64,000 nucleotides of DNA from an uncultured Clostridium sp. (lineage in GTDB: Bacteria > Bacillota > Clostridia > Oscillospirales > Acutalibacteraceae), in assembly GCA_934717555.1 (NCBI GenBank), contig CAKUYY010000005.1:3711-67710 (forward strand), in the 5' to 3' direction. A model generated the notes under the pieces. That model had not been told where the DNA came from and searched no databases. It saw only the letters and a program-made list of their open reading frames with translations. Shown here piece after piece: positions 34,263 to 43,150 of the stretch; positions within the stretch are counted from its first letter, which is position 1; the number at the start of each line of letters is the position of its first letter. Made by a program: the position numbers and the translations under genes.

Positions 34263-34538
34263 TTATTCTTCTCTCATCTTAGCAAAGCACTCGCTGCAAT
34301 AGACCGGACGGTCTTCACGAGGCTTAAAGGGAACCTTTGCTACCTGGCCGCAGCTGGCGCAGGTGGCTTCATACATTTCGCGCTCGGGTCTGGACGCATT
34401 CTTGCGGGCGTCGCGGCAAGCCTTGCATCTCTGGGGCTCGTTTACGAAACCCTTGGATGCGTAAAATTCCTGTTCACCGGCGGTGAATACAAATTCATTG
34501 CCACATTCTTTGCAGATGAGAGTCTTGTCTTCGTACAT
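34263..34538 (-). CDS. Zinc-ribbon domain protein
   Basis: A 91-residue protein with two zinc-binding CxxC pairs at each end: CKECGNEF with CKAC, and CASC with CSEC. The order FVFTAGEQEFYASKGF between the first pairs is the zf-trcl/probable zinc-binding family seen in many clostridia. The function is unknown. It is flanked by its own terminator and follows the tRNA-like remnant. Confidence 0.88.
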   Translation of the reverse strand: MYEDKTLICKECGNEFVFTAGEQEFYASKGFVNEPQRCKACRDARKNASRPEREMYEATCASCGQVAKVPFKPREDRPVYCSECFAKMREE

Positions 34539-34569
34539 TTGATTTACCTCGCTTTGGATTAATAAAATT

Positions 34570-34633
34570 TGCCCTTGGACGGATTCAAACCGCCACCTTT
34601 GATGATCAACGCTCTATTCTAAGCTACTTGGGC
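34570..34633 (-). pseudogene. tRNA-like remnant lacking most of the anticodon loop
   Basis: A 64-nt minus-strand sequence folds partly as a tRNA. The D-arm (GCTT with GAGC) and T-arm (GGCGG-TTTGAAT-CCGTC) are intact, and the acceptor stem pairs at five of seven positions (GCCCAAG with CAAGGGC). The anticodon arm is shortened to TTGA-TCA-TCAA, and CCA is replaced by AAT. It is read as a tRNA pseudogene with a deletion, or as a tRNA-like element in the 3' region of the sigma factor gene. Confidence 0.6.
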
Positions 34634-34668
34634 ATATCAAACGGCTTTTAGCCGTCAACCAACATAAA

Positions 34669-35310
34669 TCAGGATACAGAATTCTTTAATTTTTTTCGCG
34701 CCCGCTGTAAAGCATTATCTACCATCTTAGGTGATATCTCCAGCTTTTCTGCAATCTCCTCATAAGTGCGACCGCTGAGATAGAACGCTAATACCTTGAA
34801 CTCCAACCCTGACAATATCTGTTCTATATGCCGCTTCATAGACTTCACATCTTCACGGCTGATGATCAAAGTTTCAGGATTCATCCAATCAATCGAGGTC
34901 AGTGGATTTTCCATATGTTTGCTGTCCGTCTCGTCATTGAGAGAAACATACTGGTTCAATGGAATATGCTTTTGTCTCGCTGCAGAACGGCATGCGGTCA
35001 ATAACCTTCTATCCATACAGATATTAACAAAGGTTTGAAAGCTCGCCCCCGCTTCGCTGTCATAACTTTCCGCGGCGCTCAGCAAACCCAACGTAGCCTC
35101 CTGTATCAAATCCTCCCGATCCAATCCCGTCTGCTGATAAGCTGACGCTTTTGCCCGAATCAGGGAAGAATACCGGGTCACCAGAGCATCGAACGCTTCT
35201 TTTTTCCCTTGTTTCCATAGTTGAGACAGCTGGGAATCGGTAAGATTTTCCATCCCTTGCGGATAACCTGGAATGTTCAATCCTAGCACCTCATGGTTCT
35301 GCGTTTTCAC
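34669..35310 (-). CDS. Sigma-70 family RNA polymerase sigma factor (SigH-like)
   Basis: Region 2 is clear (FDALVTRYSSLIRAKASAY, then LDREDLIQEATLGLLSAAESYD with the -10-recognition helix), and region 4 lies at the C-terminus (GRTYEEIAEKLEISPKMVDN). The order and length (213 residues) match the SigH/Spo0H group, which controls the start of sporulation. That identity is likely but not proved. The exact start is uncertain; a TTG or the ATG at 35253 are alternatives. It has its own promoter at 35321-35349 and is divergent from comM. Confidence 0.82.
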   Translation of the reverse strand: MKTQNHEVLGLNIPGYPQGMENLTDSQLSQLWKQGKKEAFDALVTRYSSLIRAKASAYQQTGLDREDLIQEATLGLLSAAESYDSEAGASFQTFVNICMDRRLLTACRSAARQKHIPLNQYVSLNDETDSKHMENPLTSIDWMNPETLIISREDVKSMKRHIEQILSGLEFKVLAFYLSGRTYEEIAEKLEISPKMVDNALQRARKKLKNSVS

Positions 35311-35320
35311 ACTTTTCTAT

Positions 35321-35349
35321 ATCATACCGCACGGTTTCTAAAATGTCAA
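35321..35349 (-). promoter_or_regulatory. Promoter of the sigma factor gene
   Basis: TTGACA (35349-35344) and TATGAT (35326-35321) with a 17-bp spacer. Confidence 0.75.
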
Positions 35350-35469
35350 TAAAAACAATCTGCAAATCAAAAAATATTTTTTGCAGATTATCAAAATTCT
35401 TGTCACATTATGTCCAATATGATAGGTGAATACAGTATACTCCACCTCTGTGAAAAAAGCAAGCAACGA

Positions 35470-35498
35470 TTGCGTACTATTTTTTAATAAGGTATAAT
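35470..35498 (+). promoter_or_regulatory. Promoter of comM
   Basis: TTGCGT (35470-35475) and TATAAT (35493-35498) with a 17-bp spacer, about 65 bp before the comM start. Confidence 0.72.
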
Positions 35499-35563
35499 TG
35501 ATTTATTACAGATATTTTTCTAACTTCATTCGTATGGATTTTATCTCAGTGGGAGGAGTTGCT

Positions 35564-37096
35564 ATGGTTTCCCATGTAAATAGCTTGGGATTATTGGGCA
35601 TGGATGCGTTTCCCGTGGAAGTAGAGACCGCATTGTCCAATGGAATGCCAGCCTTCGATATGGTAGGGCTTCCTGATACTGCTGTAAAGGAATCCAGGGA
35701 ACGGGTACGCGCCGCCATGAAAAACTGCGGCTTTTCCTTTCCCGCTACCCGGATTGTCACCAATCTTGCCCCCGCCGACATCAAAAAAGAGGGGCCTATT
35801 TATGATCTTCCTATCTTGGTTTCCCTGCTCAAGGCCACTGGGGAACTTCCTTCTTCTCTGGACGACTGCGCGTTTATCGGGGAACTATCCCTATCCGGCA
35901 ACGTACGTCCTGTCCGCGGCGTCCTTCCAATGGCCATCCAGGCGAAAAGTTCGGGGATACAAAAACTTTTTGTCCCTGCGGAAAATGCTTTGGAAGGCGC
36001 GGTGGTAGAGGGGCTGCAAGTTTATCCAGTCTCTTCCATTGTATCTCTGTTAGACCATTTTTCCGGCAGGGTTCCTATCATCCCTGCCGTGCCCCATATC
36101 CCCTCTTATCCGGAGAACAGCCTTCTTCCTGATTTCTCCCAGGTGAGGGGGCAGAATGACGCCAAGCGCGCTTTGGAAATTGCGGCCGCAGGCGGGCATA
36201 ACGTGCTGATGATAGGCCCTCCGGGTTCCGGCAAAAGTATGCTGGCCAAGCGCCTGCCGTCCATACTCCCTGACATGACTTTATATGAACAGATGGAAAC
36301 CACAAAAATCCATTCCATCGCGGGCGTCCTCCCTCATGGCAGTTCCTTGATCCATACCCGCCCTTTTCGTTCTCCCCATCATACCATTTCTTCCGCCGGC
36401 CTTTCCGGTGGGGGCGTTATTCCCCGCCCTGGGGAACTTTCTCTTGCCCACAACGGCGTGCTCTTTTTGGATGAATTGCCGGAGTTTTCCCGGGCCGCCA
36501 TCGAGGTGCTCCGCCAGCCTATCGAGGATGGAACCGTAACCATTTCCCGTGTGAACAGTACACTCACATATCCCTGTTCTATTATGCTGGTGGCTGCCAT
36601 GAACCCCTGTCCTTGCGGATATTTTGGGCACCCCACCCATCCCTGTACCTGTTCTTTTTCAAAGGTTTCCCGCTATCTCGCTAGGGTTTCCGGTCCCTTG
36701 CTGGACCGTATGGATCTCCACGTGGAAGTTCCTCCTGTCAGTTTTGACCATTTGGACTCCCAGGAAACAGGTGAATCCTCTCGTCAAATAAAAGCCCGTG
36801 TAGATGCCGCCCGCAACTTACAGAGGGAACGGTATCAGTCCGCCGGCATTTCCTGCAATGCCAGAATCCCTTCTTCCCTGCTTCACAGTGTATGCGATAT
36901 GACAGAAGATGCACGCGCCCTTCTCAAAAACTCTTTTGAAAAATTGGGGCTTTCCGCCCGTGCCTATGACCGAATCCTGAAAGTATCCCGTACCATCGCC
37001 GATCTTGACCACCAGGAAAAAATAGACAGCTCCCATATTGCGGAAGCTGTCCAATACCGTACGCTGGACCGGAAATATTGGGATAAGCCCCTTTGA
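35564..37096 (+). CDS. comM: YifB/ComM family AAA+ ATPase
   Basis: A Mg-chelatase-like ATPase. In naturally competent bacteria ComM is a hexameric helicase for branch migration during DNA integration; in Firmicutes the role is less tested. An N-terminal Lon-protease-like domain (VEVETALSNGMPAFDMVGLP, 20 residues) precedes the AAA+ core with Walker A GPPGSGKS and the LFLDELPEF box. Four Cys cluster in NPCPCGYFGHPTHPCTC, a likely zinc site. ATG 35564 lies eight bases from GGGAGGAG. It is 510 residues, full length. Confidence 0.92.
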   Translation: MVSHVNSLGLLGMDAFPVEVETALSNGMPAFDMVGLPDTAVKESRERVRAAMKNCGFSFPATRIVTNLAPADIKKEGPIYDLPILVSLLKATGELPSSLDDCAFIGELSLSGNVRPVRGVLPMAIQAKSSGIQKLFVPAENALEGAVVEGLQVYPVSSIVSLLDHFSGRVPIIPAVPHIPSYPENSLLPDFSQVRGQNDAKRALEIAAAGGHNVLMIGPPGSGKSMLAKRLPSILPDMTLYEQMETTKIHSIAGVLPHGSSLIHTRPFRSPHHTISSAGLSGGGVIPRPGELSLAHNGVLFLDELPEFSRAAIEVLRQPIEDGTVTISRVNSTLTYPCSIMLVAAMNPCPCGYFGHPTHPCTCSFSKVSRYLARVSGPLLDRMDLHVEVPPVSFDHLDSQETGESSRQIKARVDAARNLQRERYQSAGISCNARIPSSLLHSVCDMTEDARALLKNSFEKLGLSARAYDRILKVSRTIADLDHQEKIDSSHIAEAVQYRTLDRKYWDKPL

Positions 37097-37166
37097 TTAT
37101 TTTTTATCATAGTAAAGGGTTTTTTGATCAATAAGCGCTCTATCATTTGTAAATTTTAAATATAGG

Positions 37167-37201
37167 AAAAGGCAAGCGCAAAATGCCCGCGCTTGCCTTT
37201 T
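37167..37201. terminator. Bidirectional terminator between comM and the MATE gene
   Basis: A 13-bp stem (AAAAGGCAAGCGC with GCGCTTGCCTTTT) between converging genes, with A and T tracts on both sides. Confidence 0.85.
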
Positions 37202-37205
37202 CTGT

Positions 37206-38564
37206 TTAATGGTTTAGATTCTCCCGTTGTTTTTGTTTCCAGTCTTTTGTGATCAGAAAAAGACTGATCATGGCCGCGATAGCTTCCGCCGCAGGCATAG
37301 CGCTCCATACCCCATCGATCCCCCAGAGGGCGGAAAGGATGGCAATAGACGGGACAACCGCCACAATTCCCCGCATGATGGAAATGAGAAACGCACTTCT
37401 GGATTGCCCTATACAGGCAAAATAAGAAATAGTAACAATATTGATCCCCATAAATAAAAAGGTAACAAAAGTAATCCGGATTCCCTGTATGGCTAGCTCC
37501 GCCAAATAAGGGTCCTTTTCCCCATTAAACACAGAAGTAATCCATTCGGGAAAAATCCAGCCGGCCGCCAAAAAGGAGACACCAAATATCAGTGCGGTAA
37601 AACAAGCGTACCGATAGACTTTTTGGGCCCACAAAGGTTTTCCCGCCCCATAATATACACTGATAATCGGCTGGATCCCTTGACCAATTCCATTAAACAT
37701 CGCCATACATACCAGGGCGATATTAGTAATAATCCCATAGGCCGCCACCGCCGTATTCCCTGAAATGGCAAGCAGGGTTATGTTAAATAACAGCATCACA
37801 ATCCCATAACTGAATTCTGTGACAAAGGAGGGTGCCCCTGTCGCCGCCACACGGAAAAACTCCCTCCATTTCCCCTGAGGCCTGCAAATCCGCACCCCGC
37901 TCTTTCCACGAAACCAATGGATCGACAACACGCACAGGCTGATGACCGGAGAAAGGCCTGTGGCAAACGCCGCGCCAAACATCCCCATATGAAGTGGGAA
38001 AACAAAAATGTAATCCAGGACAATATTAGACATACTGGCTGTCAGCATCGCCGCCATAGATAAATGGGGCGCCCCATCGTTGCGCACAAAACAAATACAG
38101 ATATTATTCACCAGAAAAGCGATGGAAAAAGAAAGGATTGTCTGGATATATGATGACGCCAAAGGGACGATTTCCTCTGAAGCGCCCAAGAGCATCACCA
38201 AAGGCCGGGAAGCAAATATCCCCATCAAGGTCAGCAATACGCCCGCCATTCCCCCGGCCAGCAGCATCTGGGAAAAAAGCACCGATCCCCGGGAATGATT
38301 CCCCTGCCCCTGTGCCATGGAAAAATGGGTCGCTCCTCCCATTCCCAGCATTAAGCCGATACCGTTTACAAAACTATAAACCGGCAAAACCAGATTCAAT
38401 GCTGCTAATCCCCGTGTACCCACCCCATTGGCAATAAAATAGGTATCTGCCAATACATACAGGGACAAACCCAGCATACTGAGCACATTCAAAGAAACAT
38501 AGCGCAGGAAATGGTGTGCCATTTTTCCCTGTAACAGACTGTTTTTCTCCGACAAAAATTTCAC
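37206..38564 (-). CDS. MATE family efflux transporter
   Basis: A 452-residue cation-coupled multidrug or metabolite exporter of the MATE superfamily, with about twelve hydrophobic helices. The typical start region is SLNVLSMLGLSLYVLADTYF (20 residues), with FANGVG-type and GMGGATHFSMAQG segments after it. It is a single-gene unit that converges on comM. The substrate cannot be inferred. Confidence 0.9.
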   Translation of the reverse strand: MKFLSEKNSLLQGKMAHHFLRYVSLNVLSMLGLSLYVLADTYFIANGVGTRGLAALNLVLPVYSFVNGIGLMLGMGGATHFSMAQGQGNHSRGSVLFSQMLLAGGMAGVLLTLMGIFASRPLVMLLGASEEIVPLASSYIQTILSFSIAFLVNNICICFVRNDGAPHLSMAAMLTASMSNIVLDYIFVFPLHMGMFGAAFATGLSPVISLCVLSIHWFRGKSGVRICRPQGKWREFFRVAATGAPSFVTEFSYGIVMLLFNITLLAISGNTAVAAYGIITNIALVCMAMFNGIGQGIQPIISVYYGAGKPLWAQKVYRYACFTALIFGVSFLAAGWIFPEWITSVFNGEKDPYLAELAIQGIRITFVTFLFMGINIVTISYFACIGQSRSAFLISIMRGIVAVVPSIAILSALWGIDGVWSAMPAAEAIAAMISLFLITKDWKQKQRENLNH

Positions 38565-38633
38565 TCCTTATTCTTTAGAAATATAATAAAGTAAATTTTA
38601 TATAGTTTCTATTTATTAAGTAGTTAATCACTT

Positions 38634-38653
38634 AAAAAGCCGGTAGTCCGGCT
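38634..38653 (-). terminator. Terminator of the NuoE-like gene
   Basis: A 6-bp GC-rich stem (AGCCGG with CCGGCT), TAGT/ACTA loop and T5 on the minus strand, about 40 bases after the stop. Confidence 0.6.
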
Positions 38654-38692
38654 CTCGATATCCGTCCTAACGGCTTATTATGATTTATCCTA

Positions 38693-39160
38693 TTATTTTT
38701 TCTTCTGTATCATCTGGAATAAAATTTCCTTTATCTTTTCTACAGTCATTCCCTGGTACAGGACACCATTGATTTTACAGTTAGGGGAAGTACGGCACTG
38801 ACGCATACAGCCTGTGGTACGCACTGTTATCTGATTGGCAAGCTCCGGGTATTGACGGCACATTTCCTGAACCGCCTGATAGAGTTTCTGTGACCCTTTT
38901 TTTCCACAATTTGGCCCGCCGCAGATCACAAGGTCACACCGCTGTTCTTCCCCTCGAATGCTGGGATACCTCTTGAAGATTGCCTGCAAATAGGTATGCT
39001 TGATCTCCATAACCTTTTCAATTTCTTCCTGCGCCCAAAACGGAACACATCCAAATATTTCCTGAACTTCCCGCAGGAATCCGATCAAAGCTTCTTGGCT
39101 CCGGTCCTCTGATTTCTCATAGTATCTCTTAACCTGTTCAAATTCTTCCCTAGGGTCCAT
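38693..39160 (-). CDS. NAD(P)H oxidoreductase subunit E-like [2Fe-2S] protein
   Basis: Thioredoxin-like ferredoxin of the NuoE/HndA type. Four Cys that would hold the [2Fe-2S] cluster lie at about 80, 85, 118 and 122 (ICGGPNCG and GCMRQC). The N-terminal helical domain (LIGFLREVQEIFGCVPFW) also matches. No NuoF, hydrogenase or formate dehydrogenase partner is adjacent, which is unusual for this family. ATG 39160 is eight bases after GGAGG. Confidence 0.85.
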   Translation of the reverse strand: MDPREEFEQVKRYYEKSEDRSQEALIGFLREVQEIFGCVPFWAQEEIEKVMEIKHTYLQAIFKRYPSIRGEEQRCDLVICGGPNCGKKGSQKLYQAVQEMCRQYPELANQITVRTTGCMRQCRTSPNCKINGVLYQGMTVEKIKEILFQMIQKKK

Positions 39161-39216
39161 CCTTTCCACCTCCAGTATCATTCTTCCACAGAGGAAAACA
39201 TGTTATCCACATTCCT

Positions 39217-39696
39217 TCACTTATGATACTTTCCATCCTGCGCAATCTGAAACGCCCGGTAAACCTGCTCACACAGCATCACCCGGGCTAATTGATGGGG
39301 AAATGTCATAGGGGACATGGATAATTTCAATCTGGAAGCCCGCTTGACCTCTTCCGATAATCCCCAAGAACCCCCAATCGCAAAACAAACCTTGCTGTTT
39401 CCATCTATTGCAAGCTTCTGCAGGGTTTTGGACAAATCCGGCGAGGACAGTTCTTTCCCTTCAATGCAAAGGGAAATCAGTACAGCATCCCCGGTCTTTG
39501 AGAGAATCCTTTTTCCCTCTTCCTGAAGCGCCTGCTCAATCTGTGCCGGCGACGCTTTCTCCGGTACCCGGCTTTCCTCCAGCTCTACAATGGAAAAACG
39601 GCAGAAACCGGTTAACCGTTTAGCATATTCCGCACATGCGTCCCGCCAGTACTTTTCCTTACATTTTCCAATACAAACCACTGTCACTGTCAACAT
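39217..39696 (-). CDS. rlmH: 23S rRNA (pseudouridine(1915)-N(3))-methyltransferase RlmH
   Basis: SPOUT methyltransferase acting on Psi1915 in helix 69 of the 70S ribosome. At 159 residues it has the standard length. Typical segments are TVVCIGKCKEKYW at the start, FAIGGSWGLSEEV in the knot, and MTFPHQLARVMLCEQVYRAF (20 residues) at the end. It follows walJ by ten bases in the usual Firmicutes order. Confidence 0.96.
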   Translation of the reverse strand: MLTVTVVCIGKCKEKYWRDACAEYAKRLTGFCRFSIVELEESRVPEKASPAQIEQALQEEGKRILSKTGDAVLISLCIEGKELSSPDLSKTLQKLAIDGNSKVCFAIGGSWGLSEEVKRASRLKLSMSPMTFPHQLARVMLCEQVYRAFQIAQDGKYHK

Positions 39697-39706
39697 AAGC
39701 TCTTCC

Positions 39707-40501
39707 TCAAAACAGGATTGTATGCCCCCCTATATTTTCCCGAGGAGCCACCATCAGTTCGAAATCCAGTCCCTGTTTCATCCCGCAGGCCTGCAAAGAA
39801 CACAACGCCGTTTGATACGCCAATTCGGGAATATTATTTTCCTGGCTTAAGTGTGCCAACACAAAACGGGTCGTCCCGCTTTGGGCAAAGGCAGGCAATT
39901 CCCCAGCACAGGCTTCATTGGATAAATGTCCCTGTTTAGAAAGAATACGGCGTTTGAGATAATAGGGATAAAAGCCATTTTGCAGCATCCTGACATCATG
40001 GTTAGACTCAATCACCGCGATATCGCAACCACTGACCGCTTCAAAAACTGTCTGCGAAAAATAGCCCAGGTCAGTAGCTATGGCAATTTTTCTACCATCC
40101 GAGGTATGTATACAAAACCCTATACTTTCCCGGCTGTCATGGGGCGTACGAAAAGGTACCACCCGCATATTCGCCACTTCCATTCCTTCCCATCCAATAA
40201 CATCCGCAGAAAACTTTTCACTCAGCGCCCCGGCTTCTTCCATCCCTTCCAAGGTCCCCCGTGAGGAATACACCGGAATATGATAGCGGGAGGCTAGCAC
40301 ACGCACCCCCTTGATATGGTCGCTGTGTTCATGGGTGACAAAAATGGCCTGAACCCGTTTGATATCCAGTTCATTGGCACGCATAGCGTTCTCAATCTGT
40401 TTGGCGCTTCGTCCCGCATCCACTAGAATCCCGCTTCCAGAAGCCTCGATATAATAACTGTTTCCGCTGCTTCCGCTGAACAACGGGCATAATTTCGCCA
40501 T
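39707..40501 (-). CDS. MBL-fold hydrolase WalJ/YycJ
   Basis: Metallo-beta-lactamase fold protein with the metal site HEHSDH (57-62) and a later DAG/ESNHD pair. The 264-residue sequence (SGSSGNSYYIEA near the start) matches YycJ/WalJ, linked to the WalRK cell wall regulon and with exonuclease activity reported for the family. The walRK genes themselves are not present here. It precedes rlmH and follows murA. Confidence 0.9.
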   Translation of the reverse strand: MAKLCPLFSGSSGNSYYIEASGSGILVDAGRSAKQIENAMRANELDIKRVQAIFVTHEHSDHIKGVRVLASRYHIPVYSSRGTLEGMEEAGALSEKFSADVIGWEGMEVANMRVVPFRTPHDSRESIGFCIHTSDGRKIAIATDLGYFSQTVFEAVSGCDIAVIESNHDVRMLQNGFYPYYLKRRILSKQGHLSNEACAGELPAFAQSGTTRFVLAHLSQENNIPELAYQTALCSLQACGMKQGLDFELMVAPRENIGGHTILF

Positions 40502-40526
40502 CTTTCGACCTCTTCTCTACAAAAAA

Positions 40527-40546
40527 GAACTGTTCTGCAACAGTTC
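40527..40546 (-). terminator. Terminator of murA
   Basis: An 8-bp stem (GAACTGTT with AACAGTTC) followed by T6 on the minus strand. Confidence 0.75.
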
Positions 40547-40572
40547 TCTTTTTACTCTTTTTCTATTACAGG

Positions 40573-41859
40573 TTACAGGGCCGCTTTGGCAGAAACCTTG
40601 TCAGCAACGCTTACGCGTTGGATATCCGCTCCCAACGCTTGGAATTTTTCCACAATATTTTCATAGCCCCGTTCAATATGCTCTATTTCCTCTACCTGTG
40701 TCACACCGCGCGCGGCCAATCCGCCAATCACCATCGCAGCGCCGGCCCGCAGGTCCGTAGCTTTCACTGGGGCTCCTACCAGTTCGTTTACCCCTTCAAT
40801 GACGGCAATCTTTCCATCCACGGATATCTGAGCGCCCAAACGGCGCAGTTCTTCTACATAGCGATACCGGTAATCCCAAACGCTTTCATTCACAATGCTG
40901 GTCCCTCTGGCCAAAGACAGCAAGACCGCGAACTGTGGCTGCATATCGGTGGGGAAACCAGGATGAGGCATCGTCTTTATGTTGCACTTATTGAGAGGGC
41001 CGTCCCGCACAATACGGACCGCCTCATCATATTCCTCCACCTTTACACCCATTTCTTCCAGCTTGGCAGTAATGGATTCCAAATGTTTTGGGATCACATT
41101 GCGCACTGTTACATCCCCGCCTGTCGCGGCAGCCGCTACCATATACGTCCCCGCCTCAATCTGGTCGGGAATGATAGAATAACAAGCACCGGACAAATGG
41201 GAAACACCGCGGATCTTAATGACGTCGGTACCAGCCCCGCGGACATCCGCGCCCATGGAGTTCAGGAAGTTTGCCAAATCCACAATATGAGGCTCTTTGG
41301 CAGCATTTTCAATGACTGTCATCCCTTTGGCTTTGACAGCAGCCAGCATGATATTGACAGTAGCGCCCACGGAAACCACATCCAAATAGATATTGTTTCC
41401 CATGAGTTTATCGGCATGGACATTGACCACGCCGCCTTCTAAATTATAGTCTGCCCCCAACGCGGCAAATCCCTTCAAATGCTGGTCAATAGGGCGCACG
41501 CCAAAATCGCACCCGCCCGGCATGGCTACTACCGCGCGGGAAAAACGGCCCAGCAGAGCCCCCAGCAAGTAGTAAGAAGCCCTCATCTGGTGAACCAGTT
41601 CATAAGACGCCACTGGAGATACAATATGGCGGGGGTCAATTTCCAATGTGGTACGGTTAATCATCTTGACAGTGGCGCCCATTTGCTGCAAAATCCGGGC
41701 GATAATGGATACATCTTTAATATTGGGAATATTTTCAATCCGACATACGTCGTCGGCCAAAATGACGGCAGGGATAATGGCGACCGCAGCGTTTTTTGCT
41801 CCGCTGATATTAACATCGCCGTATAATTTATTTCCACCCGTTATGATAAACTTATCCAA
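40573..41859 (-). CDS. murA: UDP-N-acetylglucosamine 1-carboxyvinyltransferase
   Basis: First committed step of peptidoglycan synthesis: transfer of enolpyruvate from PEP to UDP-GlcNAc. The catalytic Cys is Cys117 in MPGGCDFGVRP, the residue attacked by fosfomycin, so the enzyme is of the sensitive type. The NISGAKNAAVA substrate loop is at 17-27, and the 428-residue length is normal. A promoter candidate lies at 42050-42078. Whether it is the MurA1 or MurA2 paralogue cannot be told from this window. Confidence 0.97.
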   Translation of the reverse strand: MDKFIITGGNKLYGDVNISGAKNAAVAIIPAVILADDVCRIENIPNIKDVSIIARILQQMGATVKMINRTTLEIDPRHIVSPVASYELVHQMRASYYLLGALLGRFSRAVVAMPGGCDFGVRPIDQHLKGFAALGADYNLEGGVVNVHADKLMGNNIYLDVVSVGATVNIMLAAVKAKGMTVIENAAKEPHIVDLANFLNSMGADVRGAGTDVIKIRGVSHLSGACYSIIPDQIEAGTYMVAAAATGGDVTVRNVIPKHLESITAKLEEMGVKVEEYDEAVRIVRDGPLNKCNIKTMPHPGFPTDMQPQFAVLLSLARGTSIVNESVWDYRYRYVEELRRLGAQISVDGKIAVIEGVNELVGAPVKATDLRAGAAMVIGGLAARGVTQVEEIEHIERGYENIVEKFQALGADIQRVSVADKVSAKAAL

Positions 41860-41879
41860 CGCGGCACACTCCTAAATCT

Positions 41880-42229
41880 AAAATTCTCCTCAAATGCTTC
41901 TATACTCTTACAATTTTTTCATTTTATGCATATTTTATTAAAAATGAAAGAAAGCCGGTCTTTGTTTCTTTTTTCTCTGTTACACAAGGCCAGCTCTTAC
42001 TCAATTATTATAAACAAATTGTTAGGAAAAATCCCAATTACCTTGCTAGATGATAATATAGAATACATAAAAAGTCAAGGATAGAACTGTCAGAAATTCT
42101 ATAGGAAACTTTCCAATTTTTTTACACTGCAATAAAAAGCTGACCGATAAAGTTTTCTTATAATCTTTTTTAGAATTATTTGCAGAAAATAAATACAAAA
42201 AACAAAAAAATGTTTCCTATTTATTTCAT
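41880..42229. other. AT-rich intergenic region
   Basis: About 350 bases without a supported gene. It holds the likely murA promoter at 42050-42078 and the 3' region of the pseudouridine synthase gene. No clear hairpin terminator was found for that gene. Confidence 0.5.
42050..42078 (-). promoter_or_regulatory. Candidate murA promoter
   Basis: TTGACT (42078-42073) and TATCAT (42055-42050) with a 17-bp spacer, about 190 bp before murA. The leader would be unusually long. Confidence 0.55.
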
Positions 42230-43150
42230 TTATTCTCCAGAAAGCATGTAAAAACATCTGTTTTCTTCCTGTACGCCTACTTCCAAGCGCCGGCATAAAT
42301 CCTGAAAATCCGCTGGAAATTCCTGCTTCACAGAAAAAGGCTTTCGGGTCACAGGATGAACCCCATACATAAAACCGCAATGAAGAGCTTGCCGGTCAAT
42401 CTGTTCTCTGCTTCCTCCATACATATCGTCCCCTGCCAACGGCATACCCAAATGGGAAAAATGCACGCGGATCTGATGCGTACGCCCCGTCTCCAATTGA
42501 ATACGAAGCAACGTATGTCCGTGGCCGCAGCCTAACGACTGCCAGTGGGTAACCGCGCTCACGCCTCCTTCTCCCACTTCCCTCTGGATCGTATGCCCAT
42601 CTTTGATACGGATGGGGGCATCTATGGTCCCTTTGCCGGTTAATATACCCTGGCAAACGGCAAAATATTCCTTTCGCAGGCCATTTCCTGACAACTGCGA
42701 AGCGCAATATGCATTCTTTGCCACCGCTACTAGTCCAGAGGTATCCCGGTCCAGGCGGTTAATCGGGCGAAACGTCCAGCTTTCCCCTTTTTGTTCCGCA
42801 TAACAACGTGCGGCATTGGCCAGCGTGTCCCTGTCGTGCCCTGGGGATGGATGTACCGGCATACCGGCTGGCTTTTCAAAAAAGACCAGATGATCGTCTT
42901 CCCATGCTGCTTTAATAAGATCCCCATTGCCCGGTATGCTATTCCGTTCCTCAGGCAGGTTTAACTCCACCAGGTCACCTTCTTCCAGGCAATGGACTAC
43001 CCACACCGGTTCCCCATTGACCAGGATACCGCCTTGCGTCCGTTTTAACCGGATCAACAGACGGGCGGAGATTCCACAATATCCCCGCAAAAATCCCTTT
43101 ACTGTAGCCCCATGATAGTTGGAAGGAACCTTAAAACGCAATTGAGCCAT
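42230..43150 (-). CDS. RluA family pseudouridine synthase
   Basis: RNA pseudouridine synthase with the catalytic-Asp motif RLDRDTSGL and the later GRTHQIRVHF segment. A short S4-like N-terminal region (QGGILVNGEP) is present, as in RluD/YlyB-type enzymes. ATG 43150 is six bases after GGAGG and overlaps the recQ stop by 20 bp, so the two genes are coupled. The target uridine is not predictable. It has 306 residues. Confidence 0.9.
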   Translation of the reverse strand: MAQLRFKVPSNYHGATVKGFLRGYCGISARLLIRLKRTQGGILVNGEPVWVVHCLEEGDLVELNLPEERNSIPGNGDLIKAAWEDDHLVFFEKPAGMPVHPSPGHDRDTLANAARCYAEQKGESWTFRPINRLDRDTSGLVAVAKNAYCASQLSGNGLRKEYFAVCQGILTGKGTIDAPIRIKDGHTIQREVGEGGVSAVTHWQSLGCGHGHTLLRIQLETGRTHQIRVHFSHLGMPLAGDDMYGGSREQIDRQALHCGFMYGVHPVTRKPFSVKQEFPADFQDLCRRLEVGVQEENRCFYMLSGE

